Both the position numbers and the translations under genes were made by a program. Source: Odontocerum albicorne (Eukaryota > Arthropoda > Insecta > Trichoptera > Odontoceridae). From it: a DNA stretch of 64,000 nt. Where the stretch lies: contig OX463844.1 in NCBI GenBank assembly GCA_949825065.1, positions 32,527,414 to 32,591,413 of the forward strand. The letters run 5' to 3'. Below, in pieces: positions 24,709 through 35,937 of the stretch. Numbering within the stretch: the first letter of the stretch is position 1; each line of letters begins with the position of its first letter. The notes under the pieces are model-generated. The model was not told the DNA's origin and searched no databases. It saw nothing but the letters and a program-made list of their open reading frames with translations.

Positions 24709-25662
24709 CGAGGCATATCCAGAAAGTAAGGGCACTGAATTTTTGTAGGTTACAATTTTTTTTATTTAAACAAAAAAATTACGTGGTTACCGTAGTACAT
24801 ATGTAAGCTATTTTTCGACATAATCGCCATTCCTCTCAATGCAGGTGGTGAAGCGGGGTATCAACTTTTTGATGCCTTCCTCGAAGTAGTTTCCCGCCAA
24901 CCCCTCCGTCCACTTCTCCACCTCCTCCTTTACCTCCTCGTCGGATGAAAACCTTTTTCCACCCATGTGCAGCTTCAGGGAGGTAAAGAGATAGTAATCT
25001 GAGGTGCTAGGTCAGGGGAATGCGCGGGATGGTTCAGGACATCCCATTTAAACGAGGCGAGCAGTTCCTTCGTGGCGTTGGCCGTGTGTGGTCTGGCATT
25101 GTCGTGCAGCAGGCAGACTCCCTTTATCAGCATGCCTCTCCTCTTGTTCTGAATCGCCCTCCGCAATTTTTTTAGGGTCTCACAGTATCTTGCAGAGTTG
25201 ATGGTCTCTCCTTGAGGCATATATTCAATTAAAATTATGCCTTGACAGTCCCAAAACAATTTTGTCAACTTCGTCAGTCACAATTGAAGGTCTTCCGCTC
25301 CTCGGATCATCATGCACAGACGTACGACCGTTTTTAAACTCGTAACACCACTTGTACACACTCGTACGATTCATAGCTTTATCACCATATGCAGTTTTCA
25401 CCTCATTATAAACCTCAACCGGAGGTTTTCCCTTCCAAACGAGATAACGGATGACGCCGCGTATTTCGCACTTGGCGGGAGATTGGATTGACATTTTTCA
25501 CGAAACGTGTTGTCGCGTCGACACTTCTCAACTTACTGACCTCGAACCGGTCTCGTTGCGGAGGGGAAGGGTCAGGCTACACGGAAGTGTAGCCAATATG
25601 TCGAAAATAAAATCCATCCGGTCGTGAGAGCCTCAGTACACTTAGTTTCTGGATACGCATAG
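24709..25662 (-). mobile_element. Internally deleted mariner, family M1 copy B
   Basis: TIRs CGAGGCATATCCAGAAAGTA (left) and inverse (right) are flanked by TA (24707-24708, 25663-25664). Length is 954 bp. It is inverted relative to copy A and nearly identical to it, including the internal deletion junction. It landed about 25 bp past the 3' end of a SINE. Confidence 0.93.
24808..25494 (-). pseudogene. Mariner transposase, deleted (M1 copy B)
   Basis: It has the same structure as the transposase remnant of copy A. The start ATG is at 25494. The N-terminal helix-turn-helix region is 89 codons and differs at two residues. The reading then joins WDCQGIILIEYMPQGETINS at the same point, with the same single-base loss after the third-Asp context. 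The 97-codon catalytic fragment translates identically in the two copies. Identity of both lesions means they descend from one already-deleted element. Confidence 0.9.
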
Positions 25663-25664
25663 TA

Positions 25665-26435
25665 CAATCCACCGAACACTCTAGCATTAAATATTTTCTT
25701 AACAGTAAAACCTTAACAGTAATTTAAAAAAAAAATTATTTCAATCTATAAATGCGTTATTGACTAAAAAACACAATGAAAACTTTTTCCAACACAATTT
25801 AAAACCAGTTTGTCTAAGAGTTTATTTGTTATAGCAATATTCTGAGCTTAATTAATTATTTTAATCAAGATTTCATCATCAACAACAGCGTCTAAGATTG
25901 AATCGAGTCGGTCGCATCAAAGTTACCCGTATTACTTATAGATACAAGATAAATCACCCTATCATCTTTCCCGAAATTGCTTTTAAATTAAATTCCTCCC
26001 CACGTGTTTTTTTTTCAACTTTATATCCGTCGTCAAAGCGGAAATAAAACAAGAAAGCTATTTAATATTTAATCGATTCAGTTAATTCCATCGTTCTTAT
26101 ATAATAGACGAAGGGCGCCATTAAGCCAAAGTGTGAAGTCATTGAGATAATGCTCGAGTATTTAATGAAATAATTTTCTTCGGCGTCTTTTATCGAAAGA
26201 CACCCCCAAAATTAATTAAGCAACAGTTATTGTTTCCTCAGAGTGATCCCTTTAAATCTTGCCAAAGTTTGCGGCTTGCAAAATGAAAGAAAGCGAAGTT
26301 ATGTGTATTGAGAGGGGTGCGAGTCTGTCAAATAAATTAACAAGTTAAATGGCATTTCATTATTTTCTTAGGACAACGATCGGTTCGTTGCGCCCAGAGA
26401 ACATTCCTCTTCTTCTAAACCACCCTTAGCTTGAT
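25665..26435. other. Unassigned stretch
   Basis: No gene or repeat recognised. Confidence 0.4.
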
Positions 26436-26605
26436 ACTTATTTATTTATTTACTAACCACAAAATAAAATTTACAACTTTAAATAATTTCAATGGAAAGA
26501 CAATTGCTGCAGTGCTCGAGGAGCACAATGTCTTGCACCGAATAGGACTTGTGGAATGCCCAGTGTCTTCCAGTTAACAGAATTCTGAGGGAAAGTATAG
26601 TGCTT
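26436..26605 (-). repeat. Dispersed repeat, probable retroposon 3' end (family B)
   Basis: On the minus strand the block AGACACTGGGCATTCCACAA, CAAGACATTGTGCTCCTCGA ends with GTAAATAAATAAATAA, a simple tail. The block recurs on the plus strand at 31437-31545 (TATTGGGCATTCCACGAATC). Two opposite copies and a tail suggest a retroposon end. Confidence 0.55.
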
Positions 26606-26683
26606 TAGATGTGATAAGAATATATAGAACACCACTTCTTATTCATTAATAACACATTTCATGTAGAAAATATTGAATGAATA

Positions 26684-27665
26684 TAGTGTTAAATGTAAAT
26701 TAATACGTGGTAATGCGTCATACATACGTTGAAAGTAAAGCACGCATTAGAGTGAACGGTGTCTTGGCTAAGTGGTTTTTTTTATGTAAAAAGGAGCAAA
26801 GATCCTTTGTTGTTTAATATTTACATAGATTCACGCGTGAAAGAATTACAGATGTCAATGCGTAACATGTCGAATGATAAAGTATGCAGATTGCTGTATG
26901 TCGATGACATGATGAAGGTTGCGAAGAATAAAGATAAATTACAATGTTCAATAAGTAAATTATATGAGATATGTGAAGTAAAACATCTGAGTATGAATGT
27001 TGCGTAATACAAAGTTATGGTCATAAAAAAAGAGGGAAAAGAAAAATGAATGCGATGAGTTATTTGAGGAAGCTAACGAACTCTGCTATAAATGTAGTTT
27101 TTTCTCAGAGTATGGAAGAGTTAGGAGATATATGTTATCAAACAGCGTGTAGGAAGTGGTAGGAACAAAGTAAACTACACTAAAACGTATATACTCGAAC
27201 CGGGCAGTATCAAAATCTGCTAAGATGATAGTCCACAAAGTATTCTAATACCAACTTTAATGAATGGAAGTGAAACATATACGTGAATAAATACTGAAAG
27301 GAGCTGAATAAATGCGTGCACTGAGAAGAATACTGGGGGGGGGGGATTTGTGACAGAATTCGGAATGAAGTGATAAGGTATGATTTTGAACTTAAGGCAG
27401 ATGTATTAAGTAAGATAAAGATGAGCATTCTATGATAATTTGGGCATGTAGATCAAATGAACGAAGCAAGTCTAACAAAACGAGTGAAAGGCTGGGTAGA
27501 AGAAGACGGACTAGAAACATTGTATGCATGGATGAAGTGAATGATGTAGGAGTGAATAAGGTGTATGAATGTAGAAGAAGTGAAGGATGAGTGCCGATAT
27601 AGGAAACTCTGTGGAGCTCTGTCTTTTGCCTTCCCCGTCAGTGAAATGGCAAGGTAGTATGTACA
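26684..27665 (+). pseudogene. Non-LTR reverse transcriptase fragment with YVDD box (family R)
   Basis: The longest family R copy. An 82-codon frame (26759-27007) reads FNIYIDSRVKELQMSMRNMS, then CRLLYVDDMMKVAKNKDKLQ, the RT catalytic motif normally written YADD. KLYEICEVKHLSMNVA matches the conserved helix that follows in this family. Downstream, broken frames give the YLGS-like region, a GSETYT-like motif and the arginine-rich tail, ending AGTGAAATGGCAAGGTAGTA and GTATGTA. Endonuclease and fingers domains are missing. A G10 run (27338-27347) lies inside. Not functional. Confidence 0.85.
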
Positions 27666-28048
27666 ATATGTGTGTATGTAAATATTTCATATATTTTTCC
27701 TGAATACTAAAACACTTAGTGTAAACATTCACATCCGACATACTAACGAGTTCCACATTATCATATACACAATTCCAACCGCATCATAATCTTAACCACC
27801 GCATCAACATTATATCAACCACATCATTGGCACAGGTTCTCATGTAAAGGTAGAAATTTCTATTATAACGACTTAATATTGTGTGACAATATTAAATCCG
27901 ATAGAGCTAGGTTATAATCATAATTAAAATGAGTATAATAAGAAAAATGTCTGGAGTTGACATGTATAAAAGAAGGTGTAATAAAAAAATATTAAAAATA
28001 AATGTTTTAAGTATGATGAAGAAAGCATCGTTAAGATGGTTTTATTTT
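27666..28048. other. Unassigned stretch
   Basis: No gene recognised. ACCGCATCA-type words recur at 27779-27830. Confidence 0.4.
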
Positions 28049-28258
28049 TCATTGTACAGTGTAAACTGGCGGATTTGTTGCTATCTGTCAATGTTTCCAA
28101 CCAAACAGAAAGGTGTTATTGAGTCCTGATGTAAAAATTAAACTAGAACCTTTTTTAATACAATTGGGTACCAAAAGGAATTGAACTCACAATCTGGGCT
28201 ACCAACTTGACCTTCTTACCTACTAACCGTTTTACCAACGTAACCACTTAAACCGTCG
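28049..28258 (-). repeat. tRNA-derived SINE, degenerate full length
   Basis: The tail (28049-28115) on the minus strand reads CTGTTTGGTTGGAAACATTG, ATAGCAACAAATCCGCCAGT. The head (28150-28258) contains GGTTAGTAGGTAAGAAGGTC and GATTGTGAGTTCAATTCCTT, a box B variant. Orientation is opposite to the neighbouring 24467 copy. Confidence 0.7.
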
Positions 28259-28259
28259 A

Positions 28260-28926
28260 CAGTTCTGCTTATTGATGGTATTTTACAATATTTTCCCAAA
28301 TATCAAATTTTGTTGTCTTAAGTACGAACAACAAAATTCTGTTAAACGTTATTAATGTTTATAAAATAATTATATAATTTGCAATCAATGTTTTTACTTT
28401 GTTGTTTTTTAAGAAGAAACAATGTTTTGACACTGAAATAAAAATATAATTATGTGATGGTGTTGTTTAAAATAAACGAGATTTTTTATACATTTGATAA
28501 GAGTTCATACATATATTAACCACGATCATACCTAAAACTTCCTTTTAAGATAATTTATTCACGCTTCAGGCTTCGCTTGAGTCAGTTTGTGTTTTTAAAA
28601 TTCAAATATATCTGAATTTTCATATATGAATTTAAAACTGTACATATATGGTACATATAAGCAAAAAGCGACTAATCAACATTTTTATCACTTGAAGTTA
28701 TTTATGGAAATCTAATACCGTAATGTATGGGCGTATATGGTATAAAAAATGTTTAAGATTGCTGAAAGAAATTACAACTTGGCACACTAAATGATACCTA
28801 TACAACCTTTTATGAAGACCTACATTGACGAGTAATATGAGAAAGCTTATTGTAAATCCTCCGTTTGCAGAGTTTTAAGAAAGTTAGTAGGTACTAATGA
28901 AGTTAAAATGTTATATTACGGAATGT
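28260..28926. other. Unassigned AT-rich stretch
   Basis: No gene or repeat recognised. Confidence 0.4.
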
Positions 28927-29122
28927 AGAATACAGAATGTACCATATACTAGAAGCACAATCACATTAAGCTATTGCTATCAGAATATATATTTACACCG
29001 TATTCATGATAATTGTAATAATGATAATTATTACAATTATCATGAATACGGTATAAATATATATTCTGATAGCAATAGCTTAATGTGATTGTGCTTCTAG
29101 TATATGGTACATTCTGTATTCT
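28927..29122. repeat. Near-perfect 196-bp palindrome (96-bp arms)
   Basis: The arm starting AGAATACAGAATGTACCATA (28927) is mirrored by the arm ending TATGGTACATTCTGTATTCT (29122). The 96-bp arms differ at one position (ACACCG against the complement of CGGTAT) and the central loop is the four bases GATA. No target duplication or coding content is evident. A 63-codon frame that crosses the centre is a by-product of the symmetry. Confidence 0.97.
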
Positions 29123-29171
29123 CAATGAACGTTATCAAGTCATTATTGCTCACTCACTCTCTGGGAATATA

Positions 29172-29706
29172 GAGGGTCTTTCAAATTGAACGTTTTTTTT
29201 TAATTCTTGGATAAAATACAGATGGCGTCGCGAACTTGCCTGGGTCTTGTGACATTTGAGAAGTGTATGACATTTATAAAAATGGAGTCGTATACAATAC
29301 AACAACCCGTTCAAATTGTTGAATTATCTTATGTATTGTAATCTCTGGAAACGGTGATGTTAGTTGCTCACCAAAATCATGTGATTTGACACCGTTGAAC
29401 TATTTTATCTGGGGTTACGTGAAAAGAATGTACAAGAATGACCCCAAATCAATTCCTGAGCTGAAGAACGAAATTATTAGCGTTATTGGTGAGTTAAAAC
29501 CGCACTTATGCCAAAATGTCATCGAAATTTTTGACAAAAGAGTGGACATCTGTAGAGCTGTAAGAGGTGGAGATTTGGCGGATATTGTTTTTGTGTTTAA
29601 ATGTCATACTTTATATTTCAATGACCAATAAAAAGTTTTTTGAAATCGAAGCAAATTATGCGTTTTATTCAAGAATTAAAAAAAACGCTCAATTTAAAGG
29701 ACCCTT
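29172..29706 (+). mobile_element. Internally deleted Tc1/mariner-type element (family M3)
   Basis: The left end GAGGGTCTTTCAAATTGAAC and the inverse of the right end AAGGGTCCTTTAAATTGAGC are flanked by TA (29170-29171, 29707-29708). It is 535 bp, so most of the transposase is gone. Its TIRs are unrelated to those of the other mariners here. Confidence 0.85.
29282..29631 (+). pseudogene. Tc1/mariner-type transposase, two ends only (M3)
   Basis: The ATG at 29282 opens a short N-terminal piece (MESYTIQQPVQIVELSYV) and stops at once. After a junction near 29342 the C-terminal end follows. It reads SCDLTPLNYFIWGYVKRMYK, KSIPELKNEIISVIGELKPH and DICRAVRGGDLADIVF, with TAA at 29631. LTPLNYFIWGYVK is the block around the third catalytic acidic residue; a Tc1/mariner subgroup with D at that site reads LTPLDYFLWG, so the residue here appears changed to N. 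The first and second catalytic residues are deleted. I do not assign the subgroup further. Confidence 0.8.
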
Positions 29707-29849
29707 TACAAACAAAAAAAAATGACAATGTAATTAAAAATATTTAAGTTCACTAGAATGATCAAATGTAATATTTTAATAAAATATCTAAATAAAATAT
29801 CACAACAAAATATTTTAGCAAAATATCTTAATTTAATATTTTAAAATCC

Positions 29850-30345
29850 CCTAATAAGACAGTACAAAAGTAATTGTATACCAACTTTGATGTATGGGAG
29901 TGAACCGTATAGGTGGAAAAACACATAAAGAAACCAAATAAATGCTGTAGAAATTCGTGTACTGAGAAGAAAACATGGGATGACAATGTATGTCAGAATA
30001 CGGAATGTTGTGATTAGGGATAAATGTGAACATAAAGCTGACGTGTTGTATCAGATGAAGAAAAATACTTTGAGATAGTTTGGGCACGTGGAACGAATGC
30101 ATAAACAAAGGCTAACAAAATAATATACAGTGCTGATGTAAATCGAAGACCAAGGGAATTATGGTTGGATCGAGTGAATTATATTTTGTAAGAAGGTAGT
30201 GTCAAAAGTCAAATTAATCGTAGGAGTTGTATGAGAAGGTGTATGGATGAAGAAGATGCGAAGGAATTGTGTTAAAATAGGAAAGTCTGGCGCTCTCTAC
30301 TCTGTGCCTATCCCGACAGGGAAAATGCGTAATGGTATGTATTAA
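29850..30345 (+). pseudogene. Non-LTR RT C-terminal fragment (family R)
   Basis: In broken frames it reads an LMYGSEP-like motif, NAVEIRVLRR, IRNVVIRDKCEHKADVLYQM, FGHVERMHKQRLTK and then RRPRELWLDRVNYIL. It ends with CTGTGCCTATCCCGACAGGG and GGTATGTATT. The order matches the other family R copies. There is no RT catalytic box. Confidence 0.75.
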
Positions 30346-31430
30346 TCATTAATCTTCAAGTTTCTTATAGTTTTTTTTCGAAATTCAGTGTTCTCTGGCT
30401 CAAAACTATACAAATGCATGGATAAATCATGAAATCATATATAAAGTCTTCATAATGCCAGCATCTATGTAAGGAAATACAAATTATCATTTGTACTTCC
30501 TGATTTTTTTTTCAAACACACCTAAGTTATTCCCTTAATTATTAAGCCTAAAATTTTGTATATATTTTTATGTTTTATCGGAGTTTTAAGGTTAACGACT
30601 TTCACGCGAATTTCGCTCTGTTCAACAATATATGCCAAAACTTTGTGTAAATTTAATCTGTGACGGAATTTATGCATTTTCTAAACAATTAATCAGTTAA
30701 TATCTAAAAATAAAATAGTAAATCGTTCTTATCAATGTGTATTATTTGTATATGATTTCTACCTCACCTTTGTATTTTCTTCAATCTTTATTTAACAGAA
30801 AAAAAATGTTTAAAACATTGTTATGTAATATCTTGTTTTTGCCAAACCTTTTGTTTATAATTGAATAATTGGTGCTTTATGTTAAGTATTAATAATTTAA
30901 CAAACCCAAGTTGAAGTTTGCAAATTATGGATGTTTTGATTTTGCTGTGAAAACTTAAATGCTATAGTAAACTATTCCAAGGAACTTATCTGTTGACTCA
31001 TGAATACTGTGATTATTATTTGAGACCTTTTTTCAGTGAAGATAAATATTTCTTATTTAACTGATCACCATTTTGTTTTAATACTCTTATAATGAAATCA
31101 CAGATCAAGAAATACGAGAACATAATAAATATCCTGTACTATTTTTATGTGAGTGTTACTGTAAGGTATGTTACAAATTCGTACCTTCGTTATATTAGTT
31201 TGTGTCTACTATCGATATTACACTTCCTAAGTAAAATATTATTTGTAGCCATTTCGCTACATTACCAGTCTCTTCCAACAGTGTGTTAATAATCTTTAAG
31301 AAAAAAAATCACTTGATAATGTTTGATCACCATATAGAAACATACCCAAAACCTTAAGATCAAACATTTTTTTCGATCTCGAACACTATTGATGCTTTTT
31401 TGCCATTATTATCGATTTTTTTTCCATGGT
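30346..31430. other. Unassigned AT-rich stretch
   Basis: No gene or repeat recognised. Confidence 0.4.
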
Positions 31431-31660
31431 TATTAAATTTCGAGTATTTCCCCTCGGAATTATATCACCTAGACAGTATTGGGCATTCCACGAATCAAGT
31501 GCTCAAGATACTGGACTTCTTGGACACTTCAGCGTGTCCCATGTATGTTCCATACTGCAGATCCAGAGAATTGATCCATCACGCAAATTTTCCCATTTTG
31601 AAATGCACTTCCCAAATGTCATTGTTTTCTATTTCCATTATTCTGCATACAAGATAGAAT
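31431..31660 (+). repeat. Dispersed repeat (family B), second copy
   Basis: The core ACAGTATTGGGCATTCCACG, then AAGTGCTCAAGATACTGGAC matches the minus strand of 26495-26600. The block is richer in G+C than its surroundings and is open in two overlapping frames, one reading YWAFHESSAQDTGLLGHFS against HWAFHKSYSVQDIVLLEHCS in the other copy. This hints at an old coding or constrained retroelement end, but I do not recognise a protein. Confidence 0.5.
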
Positions 31661-32534
31661 AAAATCCTTTTTGGATGAATTCAAGTACTTTCCTTAGTTG
31701 GGCACCTTAATTGTTGATGATCAAAGTGTGTTTAATACTGATTATTCATTATATAAAAATAACAAAAAAAAGCATGGTTCTAGATATTGTACGGTAAATT
31801 ATTTGTCAGTTATGAATAATATTCATAAACACATGGGATGAGACCGTTAGGGAAATAGCAGGGATCACACCGAGGAATTCGCAAATCTCAGTGGTATTAA
31901 AATAGGTCGGCAGGAGTGTGGGACGTGTAGTAGTAATAAAGACTAATGCATATGGAGGCTGTATGCTAATAGCGGCCTAACGTAGGTACGACACTCTATT
32001 CCAGCGGGAACTATATTAAAAAACAAAAGTATTCCTAAATTGGAAATTCCATTTTGATTTTACCTATATCAACGTTACACGATATATGTTAAGATTGTGT
32101 TTGTATTTTTCAATAAGTTTTTCATTGCTTTTTTTCTCTTGAAAATTTAAAAAAAAAAGCAAGATTTTCGAAGCAACATGCTTTGAAAATGCTACTTATT
32201 CAAACTTTTATGCGATAATTTGTATTAATTTACCAATAAAATGATCTGAGTTTACTGTCTGGAAAAGAGTTTTTTTTTGGTAATTTGAATGTTTTTGTTT
32301 CCAAATTTAATTTGCACATAATATGTAAAGCAATTATGTAATGAATCTACGTACACATAGCTACATTATTTATTTTTATATTCAATACTTCATTTTATAT
32401 CAATCTTACGATCTCTATGCCGTATGGAAAACTTTTCCAAACAATCAGGCAAAAGTAAAATATAGTAAGTTACATGGAAAAATAAAAATCCAATTATTAT
32501 TTACGAGTATATGTATATTCATTTAACACTTCAT
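31661..32534. other. Unassigned stretch
   Basis: No element recognised. 31840-32010 is somewhat richer in G+C without an open frame of note. Confidence 0.4.
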
Positions 32535-32592
32535 TGTAAAAACAATCTGTAGGGCTTATTGCCAGGCGGCAATCTCTTCTAAGCATTCAAAT
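32535..32592 (-). repeat. LINE/SINE 3' tail fragment
   Basis: On the minus strand TTAGAAGAGATTGCCGCCTG, then GCAATAAGCCCTACAGATTG matches the common tail. GCCGCCTGGCAAT matches the LINE at 40368-40381 exactly. Confidence 0.7.
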
Positions 32593-33774
32593 TATTACAA
32601 ATTTGTTTACAGTTTAAGAACAATACAACGATAATAACAATAGAACGTTAATAACCACCAATCAAAGCTAAAATTAAAGGATGTTGGAGAGGAAAGTAAC
32701 ATCGGGCACGAAACATGCCACATCACAGATTTGAAATGAAGAGTTTTTCAATGATTTTTAAAACATGCTGATGATGATCTTATTTGATCGTGTTTAATCG
32801 AATTTTTATTTCAGCATTTTCTCCATCTAAATTATAACGAGTAACCCCAAAGGATTAAGAGTAAATCAAGTTATTTAATTTCTAGAAACACATTTCAACA
32901 TGAAAAGTTATCAATTGAAAAGAAAATAATTTATGCAATATGATTGTATTCTATTTTATGACCTTCAAATCACCAAAAAGGATAATTTGAATAATTTCGT
33001 AATGAAATTCGTGCCGGAAAATTTTGCATACAGATTTTAAATAATTAATATTTAATTTTCAAGTCTATTTTATCAGTTTGATTTCCACAAACTCCTTTTA
33101 AGTGTTTGATAAGCTTTTATGTCCTATTTGTTATTTAAATTTAAAAAAAAAATTGTGTAGCGCTGTATTGTAAAATAAAACAGTATTTTAAGCTCTAAAA
33201 TAAATCATAATATTTTATTATGACAATCATTTGTAAAATTATACAGCACTTTTTGTAGCGTTGAGATTGTTGGACCAGGTAGAAATAATGAATTATAAAA
33301 AAATATTCTTGTAGCATTGAATGCACGAAGAGTTTAGGAAGACCTTTAAAGCGTGATGTGACTAAATTAACCAAATAATCAAAGAGCGAAGAGTTAATCA
33401 TTAAAATATTAATGTATTTATTCAGTATTCCTCAACATACCCGAATCGGTGGATATATTGAAGAACGTAGCACAGAGGCAATATTGTTGTTGGCTTAAAA
33501 AATTCAGTTTTCGCGTTAAGAAACCACTGGATTACGCACGAAACTCGCAATTCGCCATCGTACATGATTGGAATACTACTGTACATGTACCATATGTATG
33601 TCTAGCGCGCTAGTATTGTTACGGAAATTCCCCACACTGATCTGAGACTCGGGTTCCCTATAGAAAGCACATTCGAAGCCTTGAAAATTTCCACCACAGT
33701 TTTCTTCGTCTAATTCGATCATGACACAAAAGTCTCGGCCCTGTGACGCTCCAACTGTAAACAAAAAGTATATA
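32593..33774. other. Unassigned stretch
   Basis: No gene recognised to about 33400. From 33430 the sequence becomes less AT-rich and leads into the inverted repeat. Confidence 0.4.
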
Positions 33775-34160
33775 GTTGTAAACAGCGGCGGCCGGTCCCG
33801 AGGTGCGCCGGCGCGCCGAACCGGAAAAACAATTCGCAATATAGAGAAATAGTATCACGGTTTACTGTATATCTCTGTCTGCCCTATATGAATCTGCGTT
33901 TCCGTCCGGTGCATATTCGAGATCGCTCCAGTATAATTTGGCAAACTTGGCCGGTCAATTTGAAAGGAATATTTTTTTAAATTCTAGTTTTTTTATTAAT
34001 TTTCACTTAAATAAAAATAATCGTATTATTTGTCAGATACATATTTAATATATACAAATATTTAGGTAGTCATGTTTGCGAATATATAATTTAATTATTG
34101 CGAATTATTTCTCCCGCTCAGCGCACCAACGCATCCCGAGACCAGCCGCCGCTGGTTGTA
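33775..34160. repeat. CpG-rich inverted repeat (about 65-bp arms)
   Basis: Left arm 33775-33842 on the minus strand begins ATTGCGAATTGTTTTTCCGG. Right arm 34097-34160 on the plus strand begins ATTGCGAATTATTTCTCCCG. They align over about 65 bp, with most differences CpG-to-CpA or TpG. The ends that start ATTGCGAATT face each other across about 255 bp. This looks like two copies of one repeat head to head, not the outer ends of a DNA transposon. Confidence 0.75.
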
Positions 34161-34164
34161 AATG

Positions 34165-34545
34165 TGACATTGCGATGGACTGAATATATGATACGCATGG
34201 GTGATCATAGGCTCCCAAAACGCGTCTTGTACGGTGAAGTAAGCAAAGGGTTATTGGGCAGAGAAAGTGTTGTAAGGACAGTCTGCTAGAGTCGCTGACT
34301 TTGTGGATGATGGAGAACCATCTGTGCTCGGACTGATGGCCTCTCAAGGGCTAGACGTTTGAGAAACAGTCAGCGTGCTGCGTACATGCGTCAGCATTGC
34401 CAAACAACGCAGCAGGATTCACATGTCTGGGACATCTGCGGGAGAAAATGCGCATCTAGGATCGGGTTGTTTTCTCACAGAAGATCACATGATCGACGTG
34501 GAATAGCAGATTGACGTTGGAGGGGCTCTTTTTTAATTCATAAGG
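34165..34545 (+). pseudogene. Retroelement RT C-terminal region with zinc-finger remnant
   Basis: The frame 34168-34289 reads LRWTEYMIRMGDHRLPKRVL, then YGEVSKG. This corresponds to the LGHVxRMxDxRxPKxxxYGEL segment of a non-LTR retroelement lineage common in animals. After a stop at 34287 other frames give CQTTQQDSHVWDICGRKCAS and RIGLFSHRRSHDRRG. The latter is a decayed C2H2-type finger ending the ORF in that lineage: CGR, then C, then SRIGL, then HxxxH. Catalytic domains are missing. It is a different lineage from family R. Confidence 0.7.
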
Positions 34546-35704
34546 TTGATGATAACTTAACTCTTTCGAACCTTAAAATAAAGGTAAAGGTTAAAAAATA
34601 TTTTTTTTAAAATAAGTGTGTGGGAAGATTTTTAACATTTCTTGTACATTTGCTAAAGGTCAAGGTAAAATCCACCCTGAAATCTAAAATTTCAATGAAC
34701 ACGTTGCTCTAAGCATAACAAATTGAAGATTTCGGAGGAATTCTTTGTAACGTGTCAATATTGAATTTAAGAAATTATTATTTATCATATTATTATTACT
34801 TTTGTGTTATTACAATATATTAGTTCTTCCTTCATTTTTTTTGGTTCCATTGAATATCGGGTTAAAAAATCAATATTTTAATCTATATTTAAAATAACGC
34901 TTATGAATTCGCGCTTTTCTGTTTTTGGGAATCAGCTATCACCTAATTTAAGGCAGGCATATTTAAAAAAAATATATCGTAATATTTTATCCAGTACTTG
35001 CCACTTTTATATCTCTTTTGTGTAGCTTATTGGAAGAGATTGCTTTACGAAAATTTATTCGCCAGATTTCATATTGTCCAACGAAGTGTTAATTTTTTTT
35101 TCAATAATGTTCCCTTATGGATCGAACCCTTTAACTTGTATTTGTTAACAATATTTTTTAAAGCCATCTTCCACGCAACTGAGTTTACTTTTTTATTTGT
35201 ATAAAAAAAAGACAATAATTTATATAAATATAATTTAAATAAAAAGAGGTTGTCAAAAGCTTTCTCACCCCACGTCAAATGTTTATTTGTCCCACAAAAC
35301 GAGATGTTTAATGTCAAATTCTATTAAATTTACATTTCATTTCTATTTTGGTGTGACCCTTTAATTACTTTTGTTCCTATTTTAATTAAGTAATTTCGCA
35401 TCTCTGGTAAATATGATAATAAAGTGGTATTTTAATTAAAAATAAAGTTTTTTGTGAATTTCAAAATTTCCCATTTCGGCATTTGATTGTGATTGAAGCA
35501 TAAATGTTTTCCTAAGCATTTTGAAGATTATGAGTAATCAGGTGAATATCTAGTGAGAGAGATTTGTAGACAATTTTAATTTAAGTCTGAAGAGTTATTA
35601 TTCAAGCTATGCTAAATGATTGTAATCAATTTCTAAATTATAAATCTTGAGAAGTATCTTCATTGTACAAAATTTAAACCTAAATACGATTTTTCTGTCT
35701 CAAT
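34546..35704. other. Unassigned AT-rich stretch
   Basis: No gene or repeat recognised. Confidence 0.4.
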
Positions 35705-35705
35705 A

Positions 35706-35870
35706 TGACCTCTGTGGCATAGTACGACGCCTGTCTTCCAATCCGTGGGTTGAAGTTAGATACTCGTTGGTACACAAATTTAAAAAAAAGTTTTAATTTA
35801 CGGCCTCTTGAACAGTTTTCTGTTTGGTTTGAATTGCCACATGGTAATAAGCCCACCACGTTGTAATTAT
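35706..35870 (+). repeat. tRNA-derived SINE
   Basis: The head reads TGACCTCTGTGGCATAGTAC, GCCTGTCTTCCAATCCGTGG, GTTGAAGTTAGATAC (box B damaged) and CGTTGGTAC. The tail is TTCTGTTTGGTTTGAATTGC, CACATGGTAATAAGCCCACC. Confidence 0.85.
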
Positions 35871-35876
35871 ATATAT

Positions 35877-35937
35877 CCAGGTTGATTATTATATATATTC
35901 AGGTTGATTATTATATATATTCAGGTTGATTAATATA
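35877..35937 (+). repeat. Three 22-bp tandem units
   Basis: The unit CAGGTTGATTATTATATATAT(T) is repeated three times directly after the SINE end. It probably grew from the SINE's AT-rich 3' end. Confidence 0.9.

Noticed and set aside
28897..29088. 63-codon frame across the palindrome
   Set aside because: Created by the inverted repeat; both halves are reverse complements and the peptide has no family.
33576..33839. 87-codon minus-strand frame over the CpG-rich arm
   Set aside because: Its first residues resemble the frame at 34098 only because the two DNA arms are inverted copies. There is no evidence of a protein.
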